From an uncultured Flavobacteriaceae bacterium (GTDB lineage: Bacteria; Bacteroidota; Bacteroidia; Flavobacteriales; Flavobacteriaceae): 47,527 nucleotides of DNA. This document shows positions 27,568-36,883 of this stretch, one piece after another. The stretch covers positions 1-47,527 of the forward strand of contig CALHGE010000055.1 of assembly GCA_938029725.1 (NCBI GenBank). The letters run 5' to 3'. The stretch's first letter is position 1; each line of letters starts with the position of its first letter. The notes below the pieces were generated by a model, which saw only the letters and a program-made list of their open reading frames with translations, was not told the DNA's origin and did not search any database. The translations under genes were made by a program, and so were the position numbers.

Positions 27568-27696
27568 TTTGTAATTTTAGACGAAAATAAGGTGTTTTTT
27601 CGTTCTGTTTATACGGAAGTTTAAATTTAGCAAAGAAAGGCACAAGATTTGCTAAATAAATAGAGGAATGCATTCCGATTTTTAAATTTAGGCCAG

Positions 27697-28386
27697 ATGA
27701 AACGAAAATTAAAAGAAGAGCTGATAAAATTATCTACAGATATTATCACTTCTCGCGATATGAATGAGATAACTGACATGTATGAGGCGGCTAGAACCTT
27801 ATATGAAAAATTAGCGGTTTTGAAGTTTATTGATGAGAAATTGACAGATATTGAAATCGATGTTTCTAAAAATGTTATCGCAGCTAAGTTTGAAAAAATG
27901 GCGAATGCTGTGCTAAATGCAAACTCAGGTGTGCCAGAGAGTAATCCGCATCAAGAAGATATCATAACACCTGGTATGGATACCATAAAAGATATGGTTT
28001 CTGAAATGCCTGCTGAAGTACCGGTTGATGAAGTTTTAGCTGAATTTTTAGGACAGCCTAAGCTAATAAAAAATGACAAAGAACTTTTTATGCCAATGAA
28101 GGAAGATCTTGTTAAAAAAGAAACGGCAACGAAATCTTTGAATGACAAATTGAATGGAAAAGGAATAAAAGTAGATTTGAACAATCGCCTTGCATTTGTA
28201 AAACACTTATTTGATGGCAGTACTGCAGACTACAATCGGGTATTATCACAATTGGAAACTATAGATACTGAAGAACGTTCTATTGCCTTTATAGAAAACA
28301 TGGTGAAGCCCGATTATAACAATTGGGCTGGCAAAGAAGAATACGCAGAACGATTTATGCACTTAATCGAGCGCAGATTCGCATAA
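27697..28386 (+). CDS. Conserved hypothetical cytosolic protein
   Basis: 229 residues, no signal peptide or membrane segment and no motif known to me. The N-terminal 70 residues form amphipathic helices (DMYEAARTLYEKLAVLKFIDEKL). A Pro-rich, acidic linker spans about 75-110. A charged helical C-domain ends FMHLIERRF. This pattern is widespread in flavobacterial genomes, always single-copy in my recollection. It is followed by a hairpin terminator at 28408-28440. Function unknown. Confidence 0.75.
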   Translation: MKRKLKEELIKLSTDIITSRDMNEITDMYEAARTLYEKLAVLKFIDEKLTDIEIDVSKNVIAAKFEKMANAVLNANSGVPESNPHQEDIITPGMDTIKDMVSEMPAEVPVDEVLAEFLGQPKLIKNDKELFMPMKEDLVKKETATKSLNDKLNGKGIKVDLNNRLAFVKHLFDGSTADYNRVLSQLETIDTEERSIAFIENMVKPDYNNWAGKEEYAERFMHLIERRFA

Positions 28387-28407
28387 TACTGTTCAAATAA
28401 AATTTAG

Positions 28408-28440
28408 AGCCCTTTGTCAAATTTGATGATGGGCTTTTTT
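28408..28440 (+). terminator. Terminator after conserved hypothetical gene
   Basis: AGCCC (28408-28412) pairs with GGGCT (28431-28435), with an internal TCAAATTTGA palindrome, followed by T-run to 28441. Confidence 0.6.
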
Positions 28441-28497
28441 ATTTCCAAATATGTTAGCATTTAGTACCTTGTCGACTATTATTGGAAACACCATTTT

Positions 28498-28854
28498 ATG
28501 AATATCCAAAAAATAGTATTCTACATTGCAACAGGAGTTTTAACTGCTATAATGATCTATTCAGTTCAAATGTATTTGCGAAACCCTGAAGTAATCGCGG
28601 GATATTTTGAGAGCGTCAATTACCCAAAGTATTTGGTATACCCCTTAGCGATTGCCAAAATATTAGGTTTAGTTGCAATTTGGGGAAATTTTTCTAAATC
28701 ATTAAAGGAATGGGCCTATGCGGGATTCTTTTTTGATGTCACCTTAGCTTTTACAGCTCATTTGGTTGCTAAAGATGGAGGAGAAAGTTTTGCAATAATC
28801 GCGTTTATAAGTTTGATGATTTCTTATTTTTCAGGAAAAACAGTAAGACCATAA
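28498..28854 (+). CDS. DoxX-like membrane protein
   Basis: 118 residues with four hydrophobic segments. NYPKYLVYPLAIAKILGLVAIWG followed by LKEWAYAGFFFDVTLAFTAHL is the DoxX-like pattern of small quinone-related or unknown inner-membrane proteins. Ends 9 bases before rsmI; the two may be co-transcribed, but the functions appear unrelated. Confidence 0.8.
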   Translation: MNIQKIVFYIATGVLTAIMIYSVQMYLRNPEVIAGYFESVNYPKYLVYPLAIAKILGLVAIWGNFSKSLKEWAYAGFFFDVTLAFTAHLVAKDGGESFAIIAFISLMISYFSGKTVRP

Positions 28855-28863
28855 TTTTATATA

Positions 28864-29538
28864 ATGGGTAAACTATATTTAGTTCCTACTCCGATAGGAA
28901 ATTTAGAGGACATGACACTACGCGCTATTCGTATTCTAAAGGAAGCAGATCTTATTCTTGCAGAAGATACACGAACGAGTGGAAAACTATTGCAACACTT
29001 CGAAATCGCTACACAAATGCAAAGTCACCATATGCATAATGAGCATAGAACCGTTGCTGTTCTTGTAAAACGGATGGAAGCTGGCGAAACAATTGCTTTA
29101 ATATCTGATGCAGGTACGCCTGCGATTTCTGACCCAGGTTTTTTATTAACCCGTGCTTGTGTAGAAAATAATATTGAAGTGGATTGTCTTCCTGGTGCAA
29201 CTGCTTTTGTACCCGCATTAGTGAATAGCGGACTCCCCAATGATAAATTTGTTTTCGAAGGATTTCTTCCTGTGAAAAAGGGAAGGCAGACACGATTAAA
29301 GTTATTAGCAGAAGAAACAAGAACCATGGTTTTTTATGAATCGCCACATAAGCTGATTAAATCTTTAGGAAGCTTTGTAGAATATTTCGGCGCCGATAGA
29401 CCCGTTTCTGTTTCAAGGGAAATAACAAAACTCTACGAAGAAACCATTCGCGGAACCGCTGAAGAAGTTTTAAAACATTATACAGAGAAACCGCCAAAAG
29501 GAGAGATTGTAATTGTAGTTGGAGGGAGAAGCAAATAG
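28864..29538 (+). CDS. rsmI: 16S rRNA (cytidine-1402 2'-O)-methyltransferase
   Basis: 224 residues starting MGKLYLVPTPIGNLEDMTLRAI, the family signature. LILAEDTRTSGKLLQHF follows, then the SAM-binding ISDAGTPAISDPG, LPGATAFVPALVNSG, and the terminal KGEIVIVVGG. It methylates the 2'-OH of C1402 in the decoding centre. The family can be about 225-290 residues; this compact form is typical of Bacteroidetes. Convergent with the S8 protease (4 bases between). Confidence 0.95.
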   Translation: MGKLYLVPTPIGNLEDMTLRAIRILKEADLILAEDTRTSGKLLQHFEIATQMQSHHMHNEHRTVAVLVKRMEAGETIALISDAGTPAISDPGFLLTRACVENNIEVDCLPGATAFVPALVNSGLPNDKFVFEGFLPVKKGRQTRLKLLAEETRTMVFYESPHKLIKSLGSFVEYFGADRPVSVSREITKLYEETIRGTAEEVLKHYTEKPPKGEIVIVVGGRSK

Positions 29539-29542
29539 CTAA

Positions 29543-32317
29543 TTATTTGACGATAAATTGTTTAGCACTAAGCTGCTTTTTATTGCCATCCAACAACTGA
29601 AATAGGTAGACTCCTTGACTTAGGTTTACTCCGATAAAATCTTCAAAACCCAATACATTATCTTCTATTATTACCCTTCCTTTGAAATCTAGGATCCGAA
29701 AGATTACTCCTTTTGAAATAAAGTTAAGGGAGAATCCATTTGGAACAGGGTTGGGATATAGAATTAATTCATTCTCCTCAGGAATAAATATGTCTACTAA
29801 ATTTGTTTCTATAATGCTACCATCTTCTAAAAAAATCTTTACGCTATACTTGTTGTTGCCACTTCGCAGGAAGGTGTCCATGATGGAAATATTTAAGCTA
29901 TTAAACGGAGGGTTCACTGTATTAACCACGATTTCTTCGCTATGAATAGCCTTGATAAATTGTACTTGCATGATGTCAAGGGCGGTACTTAATTCTAAAG
30001 TAAGTGCAACGTCATCAGTATCTGTAAGCAAAGCAAAAAACCCGCGATAATAACAAGAAACTCCAGAATCATTAATGTTTATGGTATTGCTAGCGATACC
30101 TTCGCTGGTTCCAAATAGCGGTGTTATGCTAAAATAAGGAGAGCTGTTCTCTGCTTTTTTATTAGTAAAACTTGCTACTGTAACCGTAGCTAAGGTTTGA
30201 AGGGAATCATCAATGATACTTTTCACCAGGTATCCAGATGCATCGGGTATAGGGTCCCATAATAATCCTACAGTGTCATCACAATTAAAACTTACGTTTA
30301 CTTGTGGTTGTGCAGAGATTTGAAATACGTTAGAATTAAAGCTTTCCAAGCCAGAAGTTACTTGCAATTCAACATTCCCGCTAATTTGAGGTAATTCCCA
30401 CAAGTATTTCTCACTGGCAAGGTCTATATTTTCCGCGACCAGTATCCAAGGACCTCCGTTTATTCGGTAGAAAAGCGTACCGGAGGTAAGTTCAGTTGTA
30501 TTTTTCCATCGAATGACAGGAAAAACAGCATTGTTCAAACGCTCATTCTCTAGGGGATATCGCCACTCGAAAATACCTACATTCTCCATAAAGTAAGAAA
30601 TAGCATATGGTACTTGATTCGTGTTTTGACTGTCAGACACCACGGTAATAACATACTCCCCAGAAATAGGATTTTCAATAGTGATAAGTTCACTAGTGTT
30701 TATGGCATCAAGTCCACGAACTGCAGGCTCCTTTAATGCGTTTGCCGTAGGCATTGAATTCAGCACCCACGGATTGTAGCTAGTGCCGGTTGGAGTTAAT
30801 AAGCTCAGGTTTAAATTATTGTTCAAAAGAGCCACACTACCTGGCGTGGACTGCGAGTCTAGCCAACTTAATGCCACTTTAAGCGATTTTGTGTTTTCAG
30901 GGATAACTATTGAATGGTTAATGGTTTCCCTTTCTGAGATGAATCCCTCTTTAAACTGATTAGCATCTACAACAGCTAAACTATGGAGTGCGTTTAATTT
31001 TCCGTATCCAGATTTAAAGTCGATATGGGTAGCTCCCACATCTTCACTTCCAGATATTAATGCGCTTTTTACTAAAGGGAACAAAGGCATCTGGCCGTTC
31101 TTTTTAAAATATAAATCTTGTACCAGCGCTACTGTTCCGGAAACTAGAGCAGCTGCATCTGAGGTGCCGCCCGGTGCATAGGCAACAAAATCGGGCTTTA
31201 GTCTGCCATCAAATGCGGGGCCTTTGGAGCTACGATCATCTACGATATCTAGCGCATTCGTTGCTCCTACGGTCAGGACGTTTTTTGCTTGTTTAAAATT
31301 TCCGGTAAGGGTAGCAAAATTTTCGATGCCGGCATAAGGCCCATCTTCTGCGCTTTCCAGACCACTATTGCCGGCGGAAAAAACATGGATTAGATCTGGG
31401 ATGGCAAAAACCTGTTCGTCATACGCCGCTGCCTCATTACCATAAAAATTTTCAACGGAAACACCGTAGGAATGATTCTGGGTATAAATGCTGTTGTTAA
31501 TAAATTGTTCGGAATCATCTGGAAAAAGTTGTAGAAAACTAGAAGAACTCAAGTTGCCTTTTTGTGCTACCCCTTTACCCGTGGGGCCCGAATTTCCAAT
31601 GCCTCCAACTAAAGTAGCCATAGCAGTTGCATGCTGATCTCTGCTGGTTGACTCATTACCAAATAGACGAACTCGTGGAGCATAATCAATATCGCTCGTA
31701 TCAAAAAGAAGTTCTTTGATAGAAACTGTACTGTTCTCACCTGTAATATCAGGATAAAGAAGATGGGCATTGCTAATAGCATTCACACTAAAATCGGAAG
31801 AAGACACCAAGGCCTCCGTAGTTGGGGTTTCTGATAAACCGATAAATCCTATATTCTCATGCTGCATTAAAACCTCTAATTGCCGAGGCGTTACATCGGC
31901 TACGACATATTTGTTTTTAGAATAATGGACTTTCTGATAAAGAGATTTGTTGTTCTTATGTTGGTCTAGTAGTCGCAGGTTAACCTTAACCACGGTTTTT
32001 TTATTCTTTAGTTTAGGATAGCGCGTTTTTAAGGTAGGAGACAGTTTCCAATCTTTTGGTAATTGATATAATTTTATGTCCTGGTTCCTAGTTAGATTAG
32101 GTCTAATAGTTTTTACAATGTACTGTTGATTACTTAACTTTTGAATGACCTCAAAACCTTGGGGTTTCTTTGACATGTCTGATTGACAAAGGTAGTACTC
32201 GCCTTCTATAGCGTTGGCCACAACGCTAATTTTCAAACTATCCAGCTTAGGGACAACCTGTGAAATCACCGTCACACCGTATAGTAATAGGAAGGAAAAA
32301 AGCACTCGTAGTTTCAA
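29543..32317 (-). CDS. Secreted subtilisin-like (S8) serine peptidase with type IX secretion sorting domain
   Basis: 924 residues. Signal peptide about 1-20 (ends VISQ). Propeptide to about 190. S8 domain with Asp206 (in FDTSDID), His229 (DQHATAMATLVGG), oxyanion Asn317 (SAGNSG) and Ser386 (GGTSDAAALVSG). The usual HGTHVAG and GTSMAAP boxes are replaced by HATAMAT and GTSDAAA, as in a flavobacterial subgroup. Beta-rich domains (about 590-790) follow, then a C-terminal por-type sorting domain (LILYPNPVPNGFSL ... GVYLFQL) that directs export by the type IX system. Divergent from the M57 protease gene. Confidence 0.93.
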   Translation of the reverse strand: MKLRVLFSFLLLYGVTVISQVVPKLDSLKISVVANAIEGEYYLCQSDMSKKPQGFEVIQKLSNQQYIVKTIRPNLTRNQDIKLYQLPKDWKLSPTLKTRYPKLKNKKTVVKVNLRLLDQHKNNKSLYQKVHYSKNKYVVADVTPRQLEVLMQHENIGFIGLSETPTTEALVSSSDFSVNAISNAHLLYPDITGENSTVSIKELLFDTSDIDYAPRVRLFGNESTSRDQHATAMATLVGGIGNSGPTGKGVAQKGNLSSSSFLQLFPDDSEQFINNSIYTQNHSYGVSVENFYGNEAAAYDEQVFAIPDLIHVFSAGNSGLESAEDGPYAGIENFATLTGNFKQAKNVLTVGATNALDIVDDRSSKGPAFDGRLKPDFVAYAPGGTSDAAALVSGTVALVQDLYFKKNGQMPLFPLVKSALISGSEDVGATHIDFKSGYGKLNALHSLAVVDANQFKEGFISERETINHSIVIPENTKSLKVALSWLDSQSTPGSVALLNNNLNLSLLTPTGTSYNPWVLNSMPTANALKEPAVRGLDAINTSELITIENPISGEYVITVVSDSQNTNQVPYAISYFMENVGIFEWRYPLENERLNNAVFPVIRWKNTTELTSGTLFYRINGGPWILVAENIDLASEKYLWELPQISGNVELQVTSGLESFNSNVFQISAQPQVNVSFNCDDTVGLLWDPIPDASGYLVKSIIDDSLQTLATVTVASFTNKKAENSSPYFSITPLFGTSEGIASNTININDSGVSCYYRGFFALLTDTDDVALTLELSTALDIMQVQFIKAIHSEEIVVNTVNPPFNSLNISIMDTFLRSGNNKYSVKIFLEDGSIIETNLVDIFIPEENELILYPNPVPNGFSLNFISKGVIFRILDFKGRVIIEDNVLGFEDFIGVNLSQGVYLFQLLDGNKKQLSAKQFIVK

Positions 32318-32363
32318 ATTCTTAATGTTATGTAGTTTATCGATTTGTAAAAAAAACCTATCA

Positions 32364-32385
32364 ATATGTTATATTATTAACATAT
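32364..32385. promoter_or_regulatory. Inverted repeat between divergent protease genes
   Basis: ATATGTTA (32364-32371), 6-base centre TATTAT, TAACATAT (32378-32385): perfect 8-bp arms in the 113-base region between the S8 and M57 genes. It is a candidate operator that could couple both, or an AT-rich promoter element. Confidence 0.45.
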
Positions 32386-32430
32386 ATTTAGGACTAATAT
32401 TAACTAAATACTAACAATTAACACGCTTTT

Positions 32431-33261
32431 ATGAAAAGAAATCATTTTTTAAAGTTCGCCCTATCTGCTGCAATGGTAGTTGTATTTTTTGTCTCTTGTG
32501 AAACAGAGTCTGTAGAAGAAACTGAATTAACTAGCACAGAAGTACGTGCTAAATTAGAGTCTTTAGGTTTTAATACCGACAATTTAATGGAAGATTCGTT
32601 AAACGGTGTCTCAGGATATACTGTAGAAGGAGATATTTTCTTGACTGAAAAGCAAATTAATGAGATGGCTCCGGCCAACGGTGTAGGTACGGAACATTAT
32701 AGAACTAGTAATATTGTTGGTCCAACAGGAAGAGTAATTAACGTATATATGGACGCCGATTTTAACAGCACCATGCAAGCTGCGTTTGATGATGCACTTG
32801 GTCGTTATAATGCATTAGGTCTAGATATTACATTCCAGAGATCTAGTAGTGCTAATTCAGATATTGAAGTGCTATCCCAGCGTTTAAAGAAAGTGCGCGG
32901 TGGAGGTACTATTTTAGGAAGAAGCGCTGGTTTTCCAGATGCTAGTGGTAATCCTGCAAGTCCTATCGTGTTGAACTCTACGGTATACAACCCTAGAAGA
33001 GGTGGTATTCCAGCAGACGCTGCAACGGTTATTGCTCATGAAATAGGACATGCTATCGGTTTTAGACATACAGATTTTGACCAACGACAGTATAGCTGTG
33101 GTGGTTCTGCTGCAGACGAAGGACAAGCCGGTGTTGGTGCGATCTACATTCCTGGAACTCCTTCTGGACCAGAAGCTGGTTCTTGGATGTTATCATGTAG
33201 TAATGGTACGGATAGACCTTTTACAGGTGGTGACCAAACTGCACTTACTGAGGTTTACTAA
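32431..33261 (+). CDS. M57-type zinc metallopeptidase, lipoprotein
   Basis: 276 residues. Lipoprotein signal ending in VVFFVSC (Cys23). Zinc-binding HExxHxxGxxH at 203-213 (HEIGHAIGFRH), followed by TDFDQRQYSC. The N-terminal 80 residues, with acid-rich TESVEETELTSTEV, are likely a propeptide or linker. Family members of M57 in Bacteroidetes are predicted secreted or surface peptidases of unknown substrate. Strong terminator at 33282-33313. Confidence 0.9.
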   Translation: MKRNHFLKFALSAAMVVVFFVSCETESVEETELTSTEVRAKLESLGFNTDNLMEDSLNGVSGYTVEGDIFLTEKQINEMAPANGVGTEHYRTSNIVGPTGRVINVYMDADFNSTMQAAFDDALGRYNALGLDITFQRSSSANSDIEVLSQRLKKVRGGGTILGRSAGFPDASGNPASPIVLNSTVYNPRRGGIPADAATVIAHEIGHAIGFRHTDFDQRQYSCGGSAADEGQAGVGAIYIPGTPSGPEAGSWMLSCSNGTDRPFTGGDQTALTEVY

Positions 33262-33281
33262 TAAATTAGATTTTTTAGTTT

Positions 33282-33313
33282 AAAAAGACTGCCTTAAGGC
33301 AGTCTTTTTTTTT
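33282..33313 (+). terminator. Strong terminator after M57 protease gene
   Basis: A perfect 12-bp stem AAAAAGACTGCC / GGCAGTCTTTTT, TTAA loop, then nine or more T. Confidence 0.92.
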
Positions 33314-33383
33314 GCTCCGTTATTCGTTTTAATAAAATTACAGTTGAAATAAAAGTTATATTTAGTGAATTGATGCACTACTT

Positions 33384-34421
33384 ATGAAAACAATTTTAGT
33401 TGCCATAGTCTTTTTTTTTCATTGCCTATCTATCCATTCGCAAGCCAATTCCCACGTATCTGTAAAGCATTTAAATTTAGATACTTTGGAATTAGGAAAG
33501 GCGCATGCTTTTTGGTTATCTCTTGGCGAGGACCATTTATCAAACCCTATAAAAATCCCAGTTTTAGTTGTTAAAGGGGCGAAAGTTGGACCTGTTCTAG
33601 GCCTTACGGCTGCCATTCACGGAAATGAGCTTAACGGCATTGCTGTACTACATGAATTTTTTGAAAATTTAGACCCTAAAAACCTAAAAGGTACCGTAGT
33701 AGCTATTCCCGGACTTAACCCCTTGGCAATTGCTAATTATCAACGAGAATTTTTAGATGGAACGGACCTTAACCGTATTTTTCCCGGCAAGGAAAATGGT
33801 AATAGATCAGAACAAATGGCCTACCATATTGGAGCGAAGATAATTTCTGTTTTCAATTATCATGTAGATTTACACACCGCAAGTTTTGGGCGTATAAACT
33901 CTTTTTACGGCCGAGGAGATATGCAAAATGACACCCTGGCTGGTATGCTCAATGCGTTAGCTCCAGAGATCATCGTATCCAATAAGGGAAAAGCAAGTTT
34001 TGGCTCGGCCTCCGGACTTACAATGCGCGCTTTTGCTATAGCAAAGGGCATACCTTCCATTACGGTTGAATACGGAAACCCTCAGGTATACCAAAAGGAA
34101 ATGATTAGCAGGGGTGTTGCCGGACTACAAAATCTTATGGTGCATCTAGGGTTTTTAGAAGGAGAAATACGCTTCGCAACGGATACTAACGTATGCAGTA
34201 AATCATATTGGTTATATACAGATATGGGAGGTTATCTGGATGTTTTGGTAGAGTTAAACCAAAAATTAAAACAAAATGATATTATTGCAGTACTCAAGAA
34301 TTCTTTTGGCGAAGAAATTGCCTCATACAAAGCTCCGGAGGATGGTATCGTAGTAGGTAAAAGCACCAATCCGGTAAGTAGTTCGGGTTCGCGCATCATT
34401 CATTTAGGTATTTTAAAGTAA
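33384..34421 (+). CDS. Secreted succinylglutamate desuccinylase/aspartoacylase-family (M14-type) hydrolase
   Basis: 345 residues. N-terminal signal peptide (cleavage near SIHSQA). Zinc ligands: His79 and Glu82 in AIHGNELNG, and His164 in YHVDLHTA; catalytic Glu in SITVEYGNP. The family removes N-acyl groups from amino acids or peptides. The C-terminal half has a beta-barrel (GGYLDVLVELNQKLKQND) typical of the group. Its stop TAA overlaps the ATG of the DUF819 gene (TAATG), so they are translationally coupled. Substrate unknown. Confidence 0.88.
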   Translation: MKTILVAIVFFFHCLSIHSQANSHVSVKHLNLDTLELGKAHAFWLSLGEDHLSNPIKIPVLVVKGAKVGPVLGLTAAIHGNELNGIAVLHEFFENLDPKNLKGTVVAIPGLNPLAIANYQREFLDGTDLNRIFPGKENGNRSEQMAYHIGAKIISVFNYHVDLHTASFGRINSFYGRGDMQNDTLAGMLNALAPEIIVSNKGKASFGSASGLTMRAFAIAKGIPSITVEYGNPQVYQKEMISRGVAGLQNLMVHLGFLEGEIRFATDTNVCSKSYWLYTDMGGYLDVLVELNQKLKQNDIIAVLKNSFGEEIASYKAPEDGIVVGKSTNPVSSSGSRIIHLGILK

Positions 34422-35548
34422 TGGTGGGGCCATGGATAATTGCCTTTTGTACCGTAGTAGCAGTATACTATTTGGACCGATGGGAAAACAAGCACATTAA
34501 ATCACTTTTCGATTGGGTGCCCGCTATTTTGTTAGCGTATATAATTCCTGCTTTAATTTCTTATGTATTGAATCTCGATTATTCTCAGGCAGACATTCAC
34601 AATTTTAGCAAAAATTATTTTATTCCATTGGCTATAATAGCTGTTATGAGTAGTTTGTCACTTGGGCAATTGAAAGCTATAGGGTTAAAACCTATTCTTG
34701 TCTTTGTAGCTGGGTCCCTTTTTATTGCTGTTTTTCCGGTCTTATTGGGTTTCAGTTTATTAGAAACTGATTTGGTTACCGAAATGCTAGTTGAACAAGA
34801 GTATTGGAAAGGTATTCCGCCTATTGTGGGAAGTTGGATCGGCGGTAGTACGAGCCAATTGGTTTTGAAAGAATTGGTTGAATGTCCTGAAAATATTTTT
34901 CTTTCTGTCTTGGTAATGGATACTATTCTAGTTAATATCTGGACAATTCTCATGTTCCAAACCATTAAGAAAAGTAAGTTTTTAAATAAGCATTTCAACA
35001 TCAAAGATGTTGCCATGCCTGAAGATTTAAGAGTTGAAAATAAAAAACTAATGGCATTCTGGTTATGTGGAATAATTCTTTTAGTAAGTGTTATCTTTTG
35101 TAATCTGCTAATCGAGAGCTTTATAATGAAGGTTGTACTACTATCTTTTTTAGGATTGGGTCTAGGTAATTTTATTTCCAAATGGAATTTTAAGTTCACG
35201 CTTAAAATAGGGAGTATATTGATCATCATTGTAATGGCCGTTTTAGGGCTCAAACTTCAATTTGCAACATTTGATTTCAACACCTCGTTTTTAGGCTTTT
35301 TAATTATTTGGCTAGTTGGTCATTTTGTGTTTATGGTAGTTATTGCAAAGCTATTGAATGTGAATATGGCGTGGGTGCCTATTGCCAGTATGGCGAATGT
35401 GGGGGGTATAGCAACTGCCCCCGCAGTAACGGCCGCTTATGAAAAAAAATGGATGCCCCACGCCATCGTATTAGCAATTTTAAGTATGGCGACAGGTACT
35501 TTTTGGGGAATGTTGACGATTTATCTTTTAAAAACCTTTTTTATTTGA
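34421..35548 (+). CDS. DUF819 family integral membrane protein
   Basis: 375 residues with about ten transmembrane segments; PIVGSWIGGSTSQLVLKELVECPE and MAWVPIASMANVGGIATAPAVTAAYEKKWMPHAIVLAILSMATGTFWG are the family hallmarks. Related to amino-acid/organic-anion transporters. Because it overlaps the deacylase gene, it may move that enzyme's product, which is inference. Followed 1 base later by the interrupted uracil-DNA glycosylase gene. Confidence 0.88.
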   Translation: MVGPWIIAFCTVVAVYYLDRWENKHIKSLFDWVPAILLAYIIPALISYVLNLDYSQADIHNFSKNYFIPLAIIAVMSSLSLGQLKAIGLKPILVFVAGSLFIAVFPVLLGFSLLETDLVTEMLVEQEYWKGIPPIVGSWIGGSTSQLVLKELVECPENIFLSVLVMDTILVNIWTILMFQTIKKSKFLNKHFNIKDVAMPEDLRVENKKLMAFWLCGIILLVSVIFCNLLIESFIMKVVLLSFLGLGLGNFISKWNFKFTLKIGSILIIIVMAVLGLKLQFATFDFNTSFLGFLIIWLVGHFVFMVVIAKLLNVNMAWVPIASMANVGGIATAPAVTAAYEKKWMPHAIVLAILSMATGTFWGMLTIYLLKTFFI

Positions 35549-35549
35549 A

Positions 35550-36128
35550 ATGAGAAAGCTACGCTCTGAAATTAGAGGCTGTGAAGTCTCTAAAGAGCAT
35601 TTACCCTTAGGGCTAGGACCTATCGTAGCCTGTCACTCAGAGGCAAAAATCAGTATTATTGGCCAAGCACCAGAAACAAAAGCTCATGAAACAGGCGTAC
35701 TATGGAACGACCTCAGCGGAAGGCAATTACGAAAATGGTTGCGTGTTGAATATGAGGTCTTCTACGATGAAACCAAAATTGCGCTAATGCCTATGGGTTT
35801 TTGCTATCCCGGAAAAGGAAAAGGTGGCAACTTACCAGCTCGAAAAGAATGTTCCCCCCCCCTATGGCATGAGCAATTTTGGCGCGCTATGCCCACGCTA
35901 GAATTAACTATGCTAATAGGCACCTATGCGCAAAACTATTATTTGAAAAAGGAAAGGGAAAAAAATTTAACGGATAGGGTTAAGGCCTATCAAAAATAGC
36001 TACCTAAATATTTCCCGCTTCCACATCCATCCCCTAGAAATCGATTTTTGTTGAAGAAAAACCCTTGGTTTGAAAAAGAAATTTTAGCAGAACTTAAGGG
36101 AAAGGTTAAAGATTACATATTAGAGTAA
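35550..36128 (+). pseudogene. Uracil-DNA glycosylase family gene interrupted by in-frame TAG
   Basis: The open part (35550-35999, 149 residues) has family motifs GQAPETKAHETGVLWND, FYDETKIALMPMGFCYPG and GKGGNLPARKECSPPLWH, then TAG at 35997-35999. The same frame goes on to TAA at 36126-36128 and reads LPKYFPLPHPSPRNRFLLKK plus NPWFEKEILAEL, which is the conserved C-terminus with the uracil-contacting HPSPRN box. So one codon, probably Tyr originally (YLPKY), is lost. If translation stops at TAG the protein lacks motif 2 and is likely inactive. Nine C in a row sit at 35864-35872, in frame. Full family length would be about 192. Confidence 0.88.
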
Positions 36129-36213
36129 ACCCCACCAAATGGCAGGGTCTAAAGTATCTAACAGGTAGGTAATCTAACAATCCAAAAGCCCAATGATCTA
36201 AAACAATCAAGAA

Positions 36214-36237
36214 TTCTCCACTGCGCTCGAAGTGACA
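36214..36237 (-). repeat. Half-site of a REP-like repeat
   Basis: A 24-base segment matching 21 of 24 bases of the right arm of the inverted repeat at 36922-36945, left of the AhpD-like gene. The remaining sequence of 36129-36258 shows no gene. Confidence 0.6.
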
Positions 36238-36258
36238 AAGAAAATTACCAACCCACAA

Positions 36259-36861
36259 CTAATATTGAGACCCGTTATGCTTCCCTTTTTCCCAACCGTG
36301 TTTTCCTAAATACTGGTCACCGCTTTCAACGGCACCTTCTTCAATGGAAGTTCCCATAGAATCATTCCATCTATTGAGATATCCGAAGAGCGAAATCACC
36401 CCTAGCATTTCTACAATTTCGCCCTCATTCCAATGCTCATACAATCGTGCTTTGATTTCGGCATCTACTGCATTGGGTACTTGCGAAGCTTGTAATGAAA
36501 AGTCTAAAGCAGCACGTTCTGCTTCAGAAAAAGCGGAATGCGTTCTGTATTCCCAAATATTATCTAATTGTTCTTGTTCGGCTCCGTAACGTTCTGCAGC
36601 ACGTATAGCATGTGCTTGGCAATAACGGCATCCGGTAGCATTACTGCTCACCCATGCAATCATTCTTTTTAGGGCTGAGCTTACCCGACCTTCATTGGCC
36701 ATTACCGCCATATTCAAATTAATAAACGCTTTTGAAATAGCTGGGCGATGTTGCATGGTCAATACTGAATTCGGGCAAAAACCAAGTGTTTCATTAAAGA
36801 ATTTTGCCAGTTCGGCAGTTTCCGGACTATGGTCAGGACTAAGAGGAGTTACTAAAGGCAT
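36259..36861 (-). CDS. AhpD/carboxymuconolactone decarboxylase-family peroxidase-like protein
   Basis: 200 residues. Redox CxxC plus His: Cys78, Cys81, His84 in TGCRYCQAHAIRAAERYG, the AhpD active site used for peroxide reduction. The family also includes decarboxylases, which lack the cysteine pair. Flanked on both sides by REP-like sequence. Possibly linked to the adjacent OsmC-family peroxidase gene (36990, opposite strand) in oxidative stress. Confidence 0.88.
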   Translation of the reverse strand: MPLVTPLSPDHSPETAELAKFFNETLGFCPNSVLTMQHRPAISKAFINLNMAVMANEGRVSSALKRMIAWVSSNATGCRYCQAHAIRAAERYGAEQEQLDNIWEYRTHSAFSEAERAALDFSLQASQVPNAVDAEIKARLYEHWNEGEIVEMLGVISLFGYLNRWNDSMGTSIEEGAVESGDQYLGKHGWEKGKHNGSQY

Positions 36862-36883
36862 TTGTATGTTTTTTAAAGGTTTT

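Noticed and set aside
35864..35872. Run of nine C as a phase-variable site or frameshift
   Set aside because: The frame through it reads the expected ECSPPLWH motif, so it is in phase; the damage is the TAG further on.
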